Shown here piece after piece: positions 50,518 to 62,634 of a stretch of DNA of 64,000 nt. The DNA is from Glandiceps talaboti (lineage: Eukaryota; Hemichordata; Enteropneusta; Spengelidae), in the NCBI RefSeq assembly GCF_964340395.1, contig NC_135556.1:5402001-5466000 (forward strand), given 5' to 3'. The position numbers were made by a program, and so were the translations under genes. Position 1 is the stretch's first letter, and the number at the start of each line of letters is the position of its first letter. Below the pieces are notes generated by a model. It had not been told where the DNA came from, ran no database searches, and saw only the letters and a list, made by a program, of their open reading frames with translations.

Positions 50518-52155
50518 ATCATTCTGTGACTGGCTTGAATTTCAAGCCTACAAGAACTTAACGCCAGTATGTAACACTCTGTGACTGGCTTGCAATTAAA
50601 GCCATCATCTAACATTCTATGACCTGTATTTAAAAGGCAGCGTGTATCATACCGGGAAAAGCTCGAAATTTAAGCCTACACTGAATTTAAAGCCATTGTG
50701 TATCATTCTTGAATTTCAAGCCTACACTGAATTTAGAATCAGAGTGTATCATTCTGTGACATTTAAAGCCTAGACTGCATTTAAAGGCAGCGTGTAACAT
50801 TCTGTGAGAGACTTGAATTTCAAGGCTACACTGAAATTAAAGCCAGCATGTAACATTCTCTGGCTAGCCTGAATTTCAAGCTTACACTGAATTTAGTGTA
50901 AGTGTGTAACATTCTCTGACTGGCTTGAATTTCAAACCTACACTGAATTTAATGTCCGTGTGTAAAATTCTCTGACTGGCATGAAGTTCAAGCCTACACT
51001 GAAATTCAAGTCAATGTGTACCTTTCTGTGACAGGCTTGAATTTCAAGCCGACATTGAATTTAAAACCAGCGTGTATCATACTGTGAGAGACTTGAATTT
51101 CAAGCCTACACTGAATTTAAAGCTGGCATGTAACATTCTGTGAGAGACTTGAATTTCAAGCCTACACTGAATTTAATTAAAGCTAACATGTAACATTCTG
51201 TGAGTGGCTTGAATTTCAAGCAACACTGAACTTAGAGTCAGTGTGTAGCATACTGTGACTGGCTTGGATCTCTTGCCTACACTGAATTTAAAGCCAGCAT
51301 TTTACATTCTGTGACTGGCTTGGATTTCAAGCCTACGTTGAATTTAAAGCCAGCATGTAACATTCTGTGAGATACTTGAATTTAAAGCCTACATTGAATT
51401 TAGAGTCAGTGTGTATCATTCTGTGACAGGCTTGAATTTCAAGCCTACACAGAATTTAGAGTCAGCTTATGACATTCTGTGAGTGGCTTGAATTTCAAGC
51501 CTACGCTGAACTTAGAGTCAATGTGTAGCATTCTGTGACTGGCATGAATTTAAAGCCTACACTGAATTTAAAGCCAGTGTGTATCATACTGTGAGAGACT
51601 TGAATTCCAAGCCTGCACTGAATTTAGAATCAGTATGTAACATTCTCTGACTGGCTTGAATTCAAAGCCTACACTGAATCTAAAGCCAGCATGTAACTTT
51701 CTGTGAGAGACTTGAATTTCAAGCTTACACTGAATTTAGAGTCAATGTGTATCACTCTGTGACTGGCTTGAAGTTCAATGAATTTAAAGTCAATGTGTAC
51801 CATACTGTACTGTGAGAAGCTTGAATTTCAAGCCTACACCGAATTTAGAGTCAGTGTGTAGCATTCTGTGACTGGCTTGGATTTCTAGCCTACGCTGAAT
51901 TTAAAACCAGCGTACAACACACCGTGAGAGGCTTCAATTTCAAGCCTATATTGAACTTAGAGTCAGTGTGTAGCATTCTGTACATGTGACTGGCTTGGAT
52001 GTCTAGCCTACACTGAATTTAAAGCCAGCATTTTAGATTCTGTGACTGGCTTGGATTTCAAGCCTATTTAAAGCTAGTGTGTAACATTCTGTTAGATACT
52101 TGAATTTAAAGCCTACACTGAACTTAGAGTAAGTGTGTAACATTCTATGAAGGTG
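50518..52155. repeat. Palindrome-bearing minisatellite, unit about 56 bp
   Basis: About 1.64 kb of imperfect tandem repeats, roughly 29 units. The consensus is built around ATTCTGTGACTGGCTTGAA, TTTCAAGCCTACACTGAATT and TAAAGCCAGC.TGTAAC. Each full unit contains GGCTTGAA-T-TTCAAGCC, a perfect 8-bp inverted repeat. Units vary by deletions and alternative fillers (GAGAGACTTG for GACTGGCTTG). No reading frame runs through it. Confidence 0.95.
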
Positions 52156-52710
52156 AGTGTTGACTTAAATACGGTTAGTTTTGTCAATGGCTAAGAATAT
52201 ACTCGTCGAAAAAATCATATTTAAACACAGATTAAAATAATATAAAGTATCAATTCAAGTAAATGCATCCAAAATTCCAAAGTTATTGGTCAAAATTTGA
52301 ACAGAAGAGAAATATGCACTGCGTGTCGTTGTGTGCTGTGGGAAATTACACAATAATTCGTTACGTCGCCGTGGATATCTGTTAAAAAGCCTTTACTTTA
52401 ACTTGTTATTTTACGGTTACTTCAACCAAAGTTATAGATCTTGTTTCTTTAACATATCCCCCTATAAAAAATGCTATAGCATTTTTTTCGATTTTTTTCT
52501 GATTCGGGAGAAATATAAATAATCCATCAATCACACTTGGGCCGCAGAGTTATAACACATTAAAAAATATGTATTGCTTCCGGTGCATTGTATGAAATAT
52601 TAAATTGAGTTATTTTACGTATTTAGGCGATTTTTAGCACTTTTAGTAAATATAGCGGACCCTTTTTATTCACATTATGTGCAACGTCGTTTCGTTTGGA
52701 TGTAACACTA
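52156..52710. other. No gene seen
   Basis: Nothing supported. Confidence 0.4.
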
Positions 52711-52730
52711 CACATAAATACATACATACA

Positions 52731-52760
<30 letters not shown>
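52711..52760. repeat. (ACAT)n microsatellite, left flank of LINE
   Basis: ACAT tetranucleotide run. The same unit occurs at 53996-54383 on the other side of the LINE fragment. Confidence 0.95.
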
Positions 52761-52761
<1 letters not shown>

Positions 52762-53990
52762 CAAATTCTTGTATTTCCAACTTACATGAAAATAGCATGT
52801 ACAGGTAAAGTATTTACATAATTCCTTTACTAATCATACTGACTAGTGAACGAGTTTCTCTTGGTCACTTATGACAAACGTTCACGTGATATCTGGTTGT
52901 TATAGTACCTACATCTCAATCTCCAAATTTTGTAAGAACCTATTATTGAGCTGACACTACAATATTTGGTGATGGATTTGGAATTCCTTCTATTTAAACC
53001 AGCTTTGATCAAACCACTTTATGACTTTATGATGTACATTTCCGAGACTTCCAATGACAATAACTATTATTTCTGAACGAAAGTCTGTAGTGTTTATTTC
53101 TAGTGAGAGTGGAAAATATTTGTCGAACTTCTTCTGAAAACACAATGAAATATGTGCATCAAAGGGTACTGACACTTCAACTAATATTGCATGTTTGTTC
53201 TGTTTATCGATGTTCGTTTATGCTGATGTTCAAAATTTGTCATATGGGCATCAAACATTTCAGGTTTAAAACCGTGTCTTTAAATGTCTCCTTGCTAGGA
53301 TTACTGTTCGCGATTTTACCGAAGATTAAATCAACTATTCTATTGTGTCTTTGTTGGTATAGTTTCTGGAATTTCGTACAGCCATTCAAAATGTGTGATA
53401 CTGTTTCAGTGGGATGATTGCATATTTTACATGATTTAGTGTACGACTCTGGATAGTACAGGGTCATGAGACTTTCGCACTGCTGGAGCTGTAAACGACC
53501 TCTCGCGACAAATGATCTCAGATTATCGTCTATCTTGTGATTGTTGAGGTAAGTGGACGATACACCATGGTTTACTTTCCCTGCCTCTCGAGTCACTCTT
53601 CCCTGTGAAGATTTCGCCTTAAACTCGGATTTATATTGCTGCAGCAGCTGCTGTTTAAATGTTGTGTAGAGTTTGTCTGGCGAATCGAAGGTTATTGACA
53701 CTTCCTCGTCTACTGCCATTTCGTAGAGGTATTTATCGTCTCCTTTAATCAAGGAGATGTGCTGACGTTTGCACATTTCATGCAGATTTACCCAAATTGA
53801 CTTTGGCCAGTTAACTTTAGACTGCTTTGCTATGTTACCGGTATTGTTGATAACATATCCTGCAAAATTCGGACAATCCTCGTCGTGTACAGGTATAGCT
53901 TTCCGTTTCTCCATATGTAACTTGAGTGAATATCGTGCTGCCTGTCGTACATTTGGATCGTCGTTATTCAAAACAGACAAATAAAATACA
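52761..53990 (-). mobile_element. 5'-truncated LINE with zinc knuckle and C-terminal nuclease-like tail
   Basis: Minus-strand frame from about 53975 to 53240: a linker with VINNTGNIAKQSKVNWPKSI, a basic region, GRLQLQQCESLMTLYYPES, then CKIC..PTETVSHILNGC (a C-x2-C...H...C knuckle) followed by YQQRHNRIVDLIFGKI. A second frame, 53175-52990, has VSVPFDAHI, KFDKYFPL and VIVIGSLGNVHHKVI. This is a PD-(D/E)XK-like endonuclease tail as in R2/R4/Dong/NeSL-type LINEs. A frameshift and stops separate the two. The fragment is bounded on both sides by the same (ACAT)n microsatellite, which suggests insertion into that repeat. Confidence 0.78.
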
Positions 53991-53995
53991 TGCAT

Positions 53996-54002
53996 ACCAC
54001 AC

Positions 54003-54043
<41 letters not shown>

Positions 54044-54179
54044 TACATACATACATACATACATACATACATACATACAACCAACCATACATACATACAT
54101 ACATACATACATACATACATACATACACACACACACGCACGCATACATACATACATACATAAATAAATACATACATACA

Positions 54180-54215
<36 letters not shown>

Positions 54216-54383
54216 TATATACATACATACACATACATACATACACACACATACATACATACATACATACATACATACATACATACATACATACATACAA
54301 TCGTACATACATACATACATACATACATACATACATACATACATACATACATACATACATACATACAACCGTACATACATACA
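53996..54383. repeat. (ACAT)n microsatellite with (CA)n and (TA)n patches
   Basis: Long ACAT tetranucleotide array with CA, CAACC, CGTAC and TA interruptions. Long frames across it on either strand are artefacts. Confidence 0.97.
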
Positions 54384-54466
54384 TTATATATGATTTATAA
54401 TATATAACATGACGTGACATTGTATGATATGTTGTGATATATGACATTGCATGACATGATATGGCT

Positions 54467-54665
54467 TGACAATATATGATGATATGATATATGATATGAT
54501 ATGATATATTATATATGATATGATATGATACGATATGATATGATATGATATGATATATGGTATCAAATGGTATGTTATGGTATATGATATGATATGATAT
54601 GATATGATATGATATGATATGATATGATATGACATGATATGATATAATATGATATGATATAATAT
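54467..54665. repeat. (GATAT)n pentanucleotide array
   Basis: Mostly ATGAT/GATAT five-base units, about 200 bp, with occasional ATAT and GACAT variants. Confidence 0.95.
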
Positions 54666-54989
54666 GTTTTTATAAATTGTTAATCGACATGTAGTGGATT
54701 ATTGCTCCTGTGTAGGATGGGCTACTGTATTCAACTGCTTTGTTCTACGAAGTAAATTACCTAATCAATAGTTATGACATTTATAGTTTGTTACTTATTG
54801 ACAAATGTTTTGTTATCACCGACGTGATACATGAGACCTTTTTTCCTGCTACAAATGATTTCAAAGGCAGAGGGCAACAATAGACTTAACTCGATTAACC
54901 ACGTGAATCATCAGCAAACCAATCATTTTGGTTGTTCACTGTTGTATAACATGACGCCACGTATCATATGATAATTCACACTCGGTTCG

Positions 54990-55063
54990 GCTGGCTTTTG
55001 ATGAACACACACTAAGTCAATTTACCGAAATACAAAAGAACTACAGTGACTTCAAGAAATCAG
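54990..55063 (+). other. Putative 5' UTR exon of A2
   Basis: A strong donor, AAATCAG|GTGAGTA, ends at 55063 and is followed 305 bp later by the acceptor at 55367-55368 that opens the A2 start exon. The transcription start is unknown. Confidence 0.4.
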
Positions 55064-55379
55064 GTGAGTAAACATATTTTGTATCTATAACTATGTCAAA
55101 CGCCATTTATCCCCGTGATATTTCATTTAAAAGAACTCAAATAAAAAGGCGATAGCAAACCGCATTCGTCAAACAGATATAATATTATTTCTCAAACTCC
55201 ACTGACTCTTTCAGGGAGGGTGTCACACTTTCTTTATCTCAAAATTCCAGTCGTCATAAACGATACAACTTGTCCAGTGACTGTTTTCTTCTAGATTACG
55301 TCAATATTCTTTGCATTTCAATTTATAATTATGATATAATAATAATGTGTTATGCTATCTATTCACAGAAAACGCGATC

Positions 55380-55689
55380 ATGGCAAACGTACAAAATATT
55401 TTGCTACTCAACTGTGACCAACTAGTTGACTTGGATGAAATGAGCCGACATCTTTTCAAGGACCTAAATCACACGTTCTTAAATATAGACATAGAATACT
55501 TTCGTTTGAATGAGATTGATCAAAGAGCTATGGAGATAAAGAACCGTGCGGTGAATCCGCAGAAAAATAGCGATAAACCAGATCTCGCTATATTTTTTGT
55601 CCATGCAAATGAAAGCCGCTTGTCTATTAACGAGCCGAGAGCTGGAATTGGTTATACGAAAATATACGAAGCACTTGTCAAAGTCACTG
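55380..55689 (+). CDS. A2 exon 1
   Basis: Codes for residues 1-103 plus one base; donor ACTG|GTGAGT. Contains the HA pair and SINEPRAGIGY. Confidence 0.83.
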
Positions 55690-55807
55690 GTGAGTGTGTA
55701 ATATGTATTTCTATACGAGGAAAATTTATGATTTACTCTAAACTGAAATTATATTTGTATTACCTACTCACAAAACAAAGAATTAGGTACGAAGTCCCTC
55801 TTTGACA

Positions 55808-55883
<76 letters not shown>

Positions 55884-57491
55884 CGAAACCAGCTCGGATT
55901 TTTTGTTCAGTAGCATATACTTTTAAGCATTGATTATACATAGTTTCGCAGTTAAACAACGATTACAATATTTCGTCTCACTTGTATAAGCAGCTGCGTG
56001 GGTGCTGATATCCCACTTGATATGATATGGCTGGTTTCTTTCCTTCCTTATTCCTTATATATATAACTTTACACCGAGGTTCTATATATGAATAATATCA
56101 TTCTATCAGTTCTGGCCCAAATATTTCGAAGAGACTGAGCTCCTCTTTATCGGTGGGTCTCCAGTTCTGTCAAACAAATCAAGTTCTGTTACACTTTAAA
56201 TACTGAAGACAGTTGATTTCTTTGACAGAACTGGAGACCCACCGATGAAGAGGAGCTCACAGTCTCTTCGAAATATTTGGGCCAGAACTGTATGGTTCAT
56301 GATATATAAAATATATATATACAATATATACACGAATAAAATATATATATACACGTTTGCTGTGAACTTTCCTTTATTGAATATCGAAGAACTATGTAGA
56401 AACCTTAAATGGACGTTTTCCTTTTTCTTTTTTCTTTTTTTTTTTACAGAAAACAAGGTGCTAGTTGTAATTGCCCATGATGACAACTATGATGATAATT
56501 CGGATACATTTATTTCTCGATGGGCAACTCGTAAAATAGCATCTCAGTTTCAGCAAGATTTGCTAACTGGTCCAAATGGTTACGTATTTTCCTTAGGGGA
56601 CCATCCCAAGAAAAAACATCGAAAAACCCTAAGCAAATTAATGGGCGATAAAGGATTATATTACGAAGAGAAGCTTGTTGATGATGAAAGGTCAGTACGC
56701 GGAATAAAATTGCACATGAACATCTAAAACAAAAGCGTTCAAATTTCTTTATTGTGTTATGACTAGTTAGGGATCGGAGTACAGAAAAGACAACTTGCAT
56801 TCAACGAATAATACACTTGAATTCGCCTGATGATGGCTTATCATTAATGTATGCACTAATTAATATTATTACTTTGCCTTACCACTTTAGATCCCAACCA
56901 AAATCGGAAGCGTGGACGGACAAAAAGGGGGCAGACAAACTTCAACGTCATGCCAAATCGCCCAAACCACAACCCGTAAAACCGAAAACTACTGCAAATC
57001 GTACGTCATACGAGGCCAGGACACCCGCACCCGGGTATACTCATGATCATACACCTGCAACTGGCAAAAGGTATTCTGAAGAATCTTTACGTGAAATCGA
57101 ATCCAAAGTGGGCGATATAAAAAGAAAACGTCAAATGGACGTGTCTCATGTAATAGCATATGTAAATGACAGAGATATCAACTTTGCATTATTAAAGCAG
57201 CTGAAAGATAGAGGTATCATCACTGGGGGTTCAATTGATAGTATCCCTGATCAAATTTGGTTGGGACAAGAAATCAGTAAAAGTAGGAAAGATGTACGTT
57301 GGCATACATATATATTGAGAAGCAGGAGCTGGGGTGATAGATGGGAAGTCGAATGTTGGATGTTACGATCAAATACAAATCGTGTGTCCAACCGTGGGTG
57401 CTTTGATTACATTTGTGACCTTTGGCTCTTCAGGGTGATAAGGGGTTTGTTCAATGGCGGCTACGATGATATTTCTCATAATGGCCCCTAA
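55380..57491 (+). CDS. Family A protein A2 (three exons, 383 aa)
   Basis: Exons are 55380-55689, 56450-56690 and 56891-57491, with phases 1 and 2 as in A1. Acceptor AG at 55367-68 lies just upstream of ATCATGG, so the in-frame upstream codons are intronic. Residues 6-12 ILLLNCD begin the fold; LAIFFVHANE carries H75-A76; SINEPRAGIGY is at 82-92. After the first intron comes VLVVIAHDDNYD (107-118), then SRWATRKIASQF and LTGPNGYVFS. Exon 3 opens with a Pro/Lys/Thr-rich linker of about 70 residues, then a C-terminal domain (SHVIAYVNDRDINFALLKQL onward, and VECWMLRSN). The fold looks Rossmann-like, but no catalytic Cys follows the His-Ala pair, so a caspase activity is not supported. It is the most complete member of this family in the window. 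Function unknown. Confidence 0.82.
55810..55881. repeat. (CA)n(TA)n microsatellite in A2 intron 1
   Basis: About 37 bases of CA followed by about 35 bases of TA. Confidence 0.95.
56107..56290. mobile_element. Inverted-repeat element in A2 intron 1
   Basis: Bases 56107-56184 and 56211-56290 are near-perfect reverse complements (CAGTTCTGGCCCAAATATTT at the ends), with a few mismatches and a spacer of about 26 bases. It sits inside intron 1 and would form a hairpin in the pre-mRNA. Confidence 0.85.
56450..56690 (+). CDS. A2 exon 2
   Basis: Acceptor preceded by a long T-rich tract, TTTTTACAG|AA; donor GAAAG|GTCAGT. Codes for VLVVIAHDDNYD and the helix matching A1 exon 2. Confidence 0.83.
56891..57491 (+). 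CDS. A2 exon 3 (terminal)
   Basis: Acceptor CCACTTTAG|A. Codes for the Pro/Lys-rich linker and C-terminal domain; stop TAA at 57489-57491. Confidence 0.82.
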
Positions 57492-60400
57492 CTAGGGACT
57501 AACCAATGTTAGCATACTATACTGATGAGGCAGATCACTGATGACTGTAGTTAAATTTATACTGCTATGTAAATACTAGGCCCAACAAAAATTGTGTGGT
57601 TCCGATTACGCTCAATTTCAGAATAGGTGGGGTAGGCAGATTTTTATTTTATCTTTATAGATATATATTTCATGTGTGAGTGTCTAGTTCAGGTAGTTAT
57701 CTTTTGCGTGCTTTCCATATGGTCTCTCTGTTATTGGTTTCTTTACATTAGATGTACAGCCATTACAGATTGGAAGAACAGTTTTATATTGTCTTTTTAA
57801 GATGATGTCAGTTTCCACATCCATAATTCTCGCGAGCCCTTAAAAGTTTAAAGTCGACAGTGAAAAAATTAGGTGGGTACGGGTAACCGGAACCAAACAA
57901 TGTTTTCAGGCCCTATGAATATAAAAATAATAATGCTGATCTGTTTTGTGTGTGGACTACTTAAACACTGACATGTAACTGTGATTGTCTTGTCGTGAGA
58001 AAATAATCATTCATAGCATTTACCAATTTAAGCTTTCGGTAAAGTCTGAAAAACACAAACTTACGTACGAGGTCACAACAGTGAAAAACATCATTAGATT
58101 TTAATACTTCTGTTCCGAAGAATCCAACGTGGTATCTGTCTTTTTAAATGAAAGCAATTCATTGACTTGTACCGGTTGTACATTGTTGCAAATTGTTCAA
58201 CTGATCTATTATATAGTCTATAGTACCATGCACATAGAAAATCAAGATATAGTAATAATCAAAGAAATCATTAAAAAGTAAGTAAGTGTAAATGACATGC
58301 ATATTTGTGGAATTTATGCATAATGATTCATTTAAATTTATTTCGAGTAAACAAAATTTCAGGAGCATCACGGACTGTAACTTAAAATGACATGGATATC
58401 TTTCGGTAGATAATTAAGCTTACACATGCTATGTTTGAGTAGCAACTTTAAAAAAAGTACAGGATTATTTTTACAGTAAAAATTAAACCCACATCTTATT
58501 TTGAAAAGAACACATTCATACTTTTTGAATTACGATAACATTTTGTTTACCTTAAAGACCCTTGTCAATGAATACCTTGAAACATTGATTGCAAATACAT
58601 AATTGGTAATTGACAACCGACCGGCGGTAGCTGCTGTACTTCACATTGTAGCTCTCTTTTGTAAATACAATGTGTACACAGAAGTAGAATGTAACATTGC
58701 TCTTACAATATCCAAGCAAGAAACATAACATAAAATATAGCTAAATGTTCGAGTTTAATGATATAATGATAATGCAATTCAGTAAATTCACCCATCCTTT
58801 AAAAGTTGGACTTCTCCCTCTCCGATGTCAATACTGTTAGCAGTAATGACATAAGCGGTATGTATTATTTGAGGATTAAGTAATGTACACATGGCCATAT
58901 CCGTGGGTTTTATGTGTCCTATCAGTGTGAATGTTCTTTTACTCTTCAAATAGTACCCATAATAATATTTCTATCAAAATAGGTTAAATATATCATACTA
59001 TATATTACGAAGGTGATGCCATTGCTTTATTGCTTAGAGTTTTAGAGTAAATTAGAATATCCGTATTCTGGTATGCGACTTGTTCTGTAACTTGATAAGG
59101 TAGATTGGTCCTTCTAACAACTTTACAATCACGGTTTGTGATAGTTAAACAAACACAAACACACACACTTGGAAATATTATTGCCATATTATTAATGACA
59201 TTTGAGAAAAATAAAATAACCATAAATGTCCATTCTTAACATCATATCAGCAGATGCACTTTTTTCCATTGTACACTGCAAATTTTTACAAAAAGCAGTC
59301 TGTGCTTGAGAAAACTAAATAATTAGACAAACAAGTACATTCATTGAAAATTAATTATCATGTGTTAATTTGAGCGTTTTCAGTAGTTATTTACATGATC
59401 ATCAATTAAATTATAAAAAATTCTTACAAAGTGTTTACTTTTATTGTCGGCTACTGCAACAAATCAAATAATAAGGATAAGTCGTTGTTATACTTTTCAG
59501 TTTGATTGATATGGTATTTTAAAGATAAAACATGTTATCATTAAAGTATTCGAGAACATTGTGAATAAAGGAATATTGCAAATATCGTTGAATTTTGAGT
59601 TTATTCTTTACTATTTCCGAGACTTTCAATGGTGGTATTACGTTCTGCACCGCGTTCGTACTTAATCTTGTCATGGAATATTAAATGTTCTGAGCTCAAA
59701 CACATGCTAACTATAAGTTTACAAACAGTAAAGGATTGTGAAGCTTTCCAAAGTAAAAAATGCATGAAAAATGAACACCAGCTTCTTACGCGAGATATCT
59801 GAGCAAATGTAACACATTGCAAGTTGAACATTCAAATAGAGACAGCTTCAATCATCGTTTTAAGCCAATTGAATGCAACAATCATGTTCATTTGTATAAA
59901 ACTGTTCATATCCTTCAGAGGTTTGGGTAAAAGCGCGTCCATTTAGAATAAGAAACGACAAAATAACAGACAACTATTTGGATTAGAAACACAGGACATC
60001 ACAAAAACAACAAACAAACAAAACCCGGTATATTGCTCTTGCTTGCATAATCAAATGTTGTAAAAGATATCTACATAAGGGTGAGGTTTTTTGTTTGTTT
60101 CTCATCTCCAATGGAATAGTCAGGCGGGGCGGGCGGGCGAAATAAAAAAAAAGGGGGGCAAGAAAAAAAATCTGTATTTTTTCAGTTCTATTCTCTCTCC
60201 TTTCTGTCCTGTCAGTCTCTCTACAACTTCTTTTCTAAATTAGGAATGCAGTATGACTTTTACCAATTTTAAGCATAATTTTGAAAATGATGGAAATATT
60301 CTGAGCTATTATTACATTGCAGCAAAATGTACTGCGCGACAGTATTAATTTCGATCCCTGTCCCTCATCAAACCTCAACGGCTTCAGCCAGGATGAAAGA

Positions 60401-62624
60401 CACATGCCGCTCTGATGTAACAAAGGGGGTGGGTGGGTGGGGGGGGGGGGGGGTAGACGGCAGTGTTCTGCCAAGGTTTCCAACAGGTGGGGACAAAGGC
60501 CCCTTGGTTGCAAAAGGTGGTGTCATTTGACAGGGAGTGGGGTCAATTATTATTGTCTATGAAATATTCATATAAATTATCTGAGACCACTATAGAGATA
60601 CTGTGGTCTGAGATATTCCATTACGTATAGACCATTACCTAACTACATAAAAAAAATCCATTCATAATAACAGTTCCCAGTAAGCTATTTTTTGAAAATT
60701 GTGTACTACACATTACACCTTAGAAAAAGAAGGCAATTAAGATTATGTAATTTTAAGTCATTTCTACAGAATATATTATATATTGTTTAGAAAGATTGGA
60801 CAACCAGGTAGTCACAATTTTTAATCTGAATATCAATGAATATCCCTTTTTTCAGACAAGGACAAAGAACTTCAAAATAAGTCACAGTGAACATATGATT
60901 GAATAAAAACTTTGAGAAATCCTAACCACTTGTTTCATTTTTGAAATTGTTAGTACACTGCTGTGTTTATCATTCCCTCTTCAAATTCATGACATTTTGA
61001 AGAAAAAAATCCCTGACTTTAAAAAGTACCAAATGTGAACGAAAAACTTACAAAAAATAGTCAAACAAACTTTAAAATAATTTATTTTTTATTAATTAAC
61101 CGTTACTGGCTGTGTATCATGATTTGGTCCTGTTATATCAAATGACAGCATAGTTACATACCGTAAATTTGATACGGAAAGCTGACATTAGGTGTCATTG
61201 ACACTCAGAACTTGAATCTTTAACTAAAACTATCAACAACGTCAAAGTTGGGATACTCTGTAAATGCCACATTAATTTTTTTCTGATTTGCACAACAAGT
61301 TCGTTCTTCATGTGTGACCGTCTATAGCGGCCATGCCAGTGATTACGCATTGATTCAGTGCCAACATTCACATGTGTCACTGTCAACATCATGCAACAAG
61401 ATCCCCTAACACAGCTTTTTCGGAATCAAAATACACATGTACTCATTTAATTTAACCCATCCACAAATGAAAATCACAACCTGTCCCATAAATTTGGTTT
61501 ACTCAGGCTTCTGAGCTGTGGCAGATAGATCGATGTTCCGCGTTCCGGTAGCAAGTTCAGTGTTTCGCACACGTCAGTGAGTAGGTCAGAGGTCACGACA
61601 GTGACGGTAGACAAAACATGTGACGAGACGTCAATTTTCCCTCTAATGTTTCAATTTGTAAGTTTATCAAAGTTGATCTTTTTGTGGCATTTTTTTATGT
61701 TAACAATAGAACTGTGCGTTGTCACTGTATCTTATATGATGTCAACAAAACTTTCCCTTACGCAGTCAGTATACTTCTTGTTGGATTGACGTCGAGTCAG
61801 AGCCTGGCCTGGTCCGGCCGTGGACTTAGATAATTTTGATGTCTGCCGTAAAATAAATGCGCCAAAGCGACGCAAGGTGGGAAAATTATTGCGTCATTTG
61901 TAATTTTAGGGGGCCAATGTCGCAAGGTCGTGGCCTCGGCAGAACTGGTCTAAGACGCCATGAGGAACCTTACAATTTTGCTGTGCTCAGGGGTCGGTCG
62001 GAAATAAAAAAAACTTTTTTTTTTCTGATGTCGGAGCTGCAAATTAGGGTCGGTCGGGAGATGAGAAACAGAAAAATAAAAAGGGCCGCCCTAAGGCAGA
62101 TGTTGAACTTTCTATAGGAGTATGGTGTGTGAAAATGCAAAATATTAACCAAAGTTTTAACCATAAAGTTTGATATTGGGGAAAAAAGCCTCGTTTCATG
62201 ACTACAAATCATACCTTTTGATTAAATATGCTTGTTTCTTAATGAAGGGGTCTTTAATAGTACACATACATTAGTGTTGTAATCATAATACACAAGACAA
62301 CGAAATAAAATAGGCGGTTATATCAAATCGCCAAGATTAGATGAATCACTATAAAATAACTTCCTCACATATTTTTGTAACGCAACGTGACATTACAGAA
62401 AAGATTAAGATCTTTGTGAGTCACGTTAGTCTTCCTGAGTAATTTAGAATGTCTCATAATATATATATAATCCCAGGCTTTAAATTTTATGTATAATAGT
62501 ATTGTCACCTTGAGAATGTTTTAATGCTATGCCTGTTGTAATGATGTGGGGAAGTCAGTAATTTTACGTCCACTTTATACCATGAACTTTACACAAAAAG
62601 TTCTTGTTTTCTATTTATCTTCAG
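57492..62624. other. 5.1 kb without a recognised gene
   Basis: I found no exon with family similarity. A poly-G block lies at about 60425-60453. The GGTCGGTCGG motif repeats at about 61992 and 62050, in the style of dispersed repeats. Simple poly-A and poly-T runs also occur. Confidence 0.4.
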
Positions 62625-62634
62625 CGATCAGACG

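Noticed and set aside
52314-52720. Short Cys-containing starts resembling THAP zinc fingers
   Set aside because: Only the first few residues fit; the rest of the domain and the Cys/His spacing are missing.
53240-54376. 378-codon open frame on the minus strand
   Set aside because: Its first third is only (ACAT)n microsatellite translated as Met-Tyr-Val-Cys repeats. The real content is the LINE tail at 52761-53990.
55347-55379. Upstream in-frame start for A2
   Set aside because: The AG acceptor at 55367-68 falls inside it, and A1 aligns with the start at 55380.
16598-57491. Family A as active caspases
   Set aside because: A His after a beta strand is present, but no Cys nucleophile in a Q-A-C-type context follows the next strand (which reads IA.D.NYD), so protease activity is unsupported.
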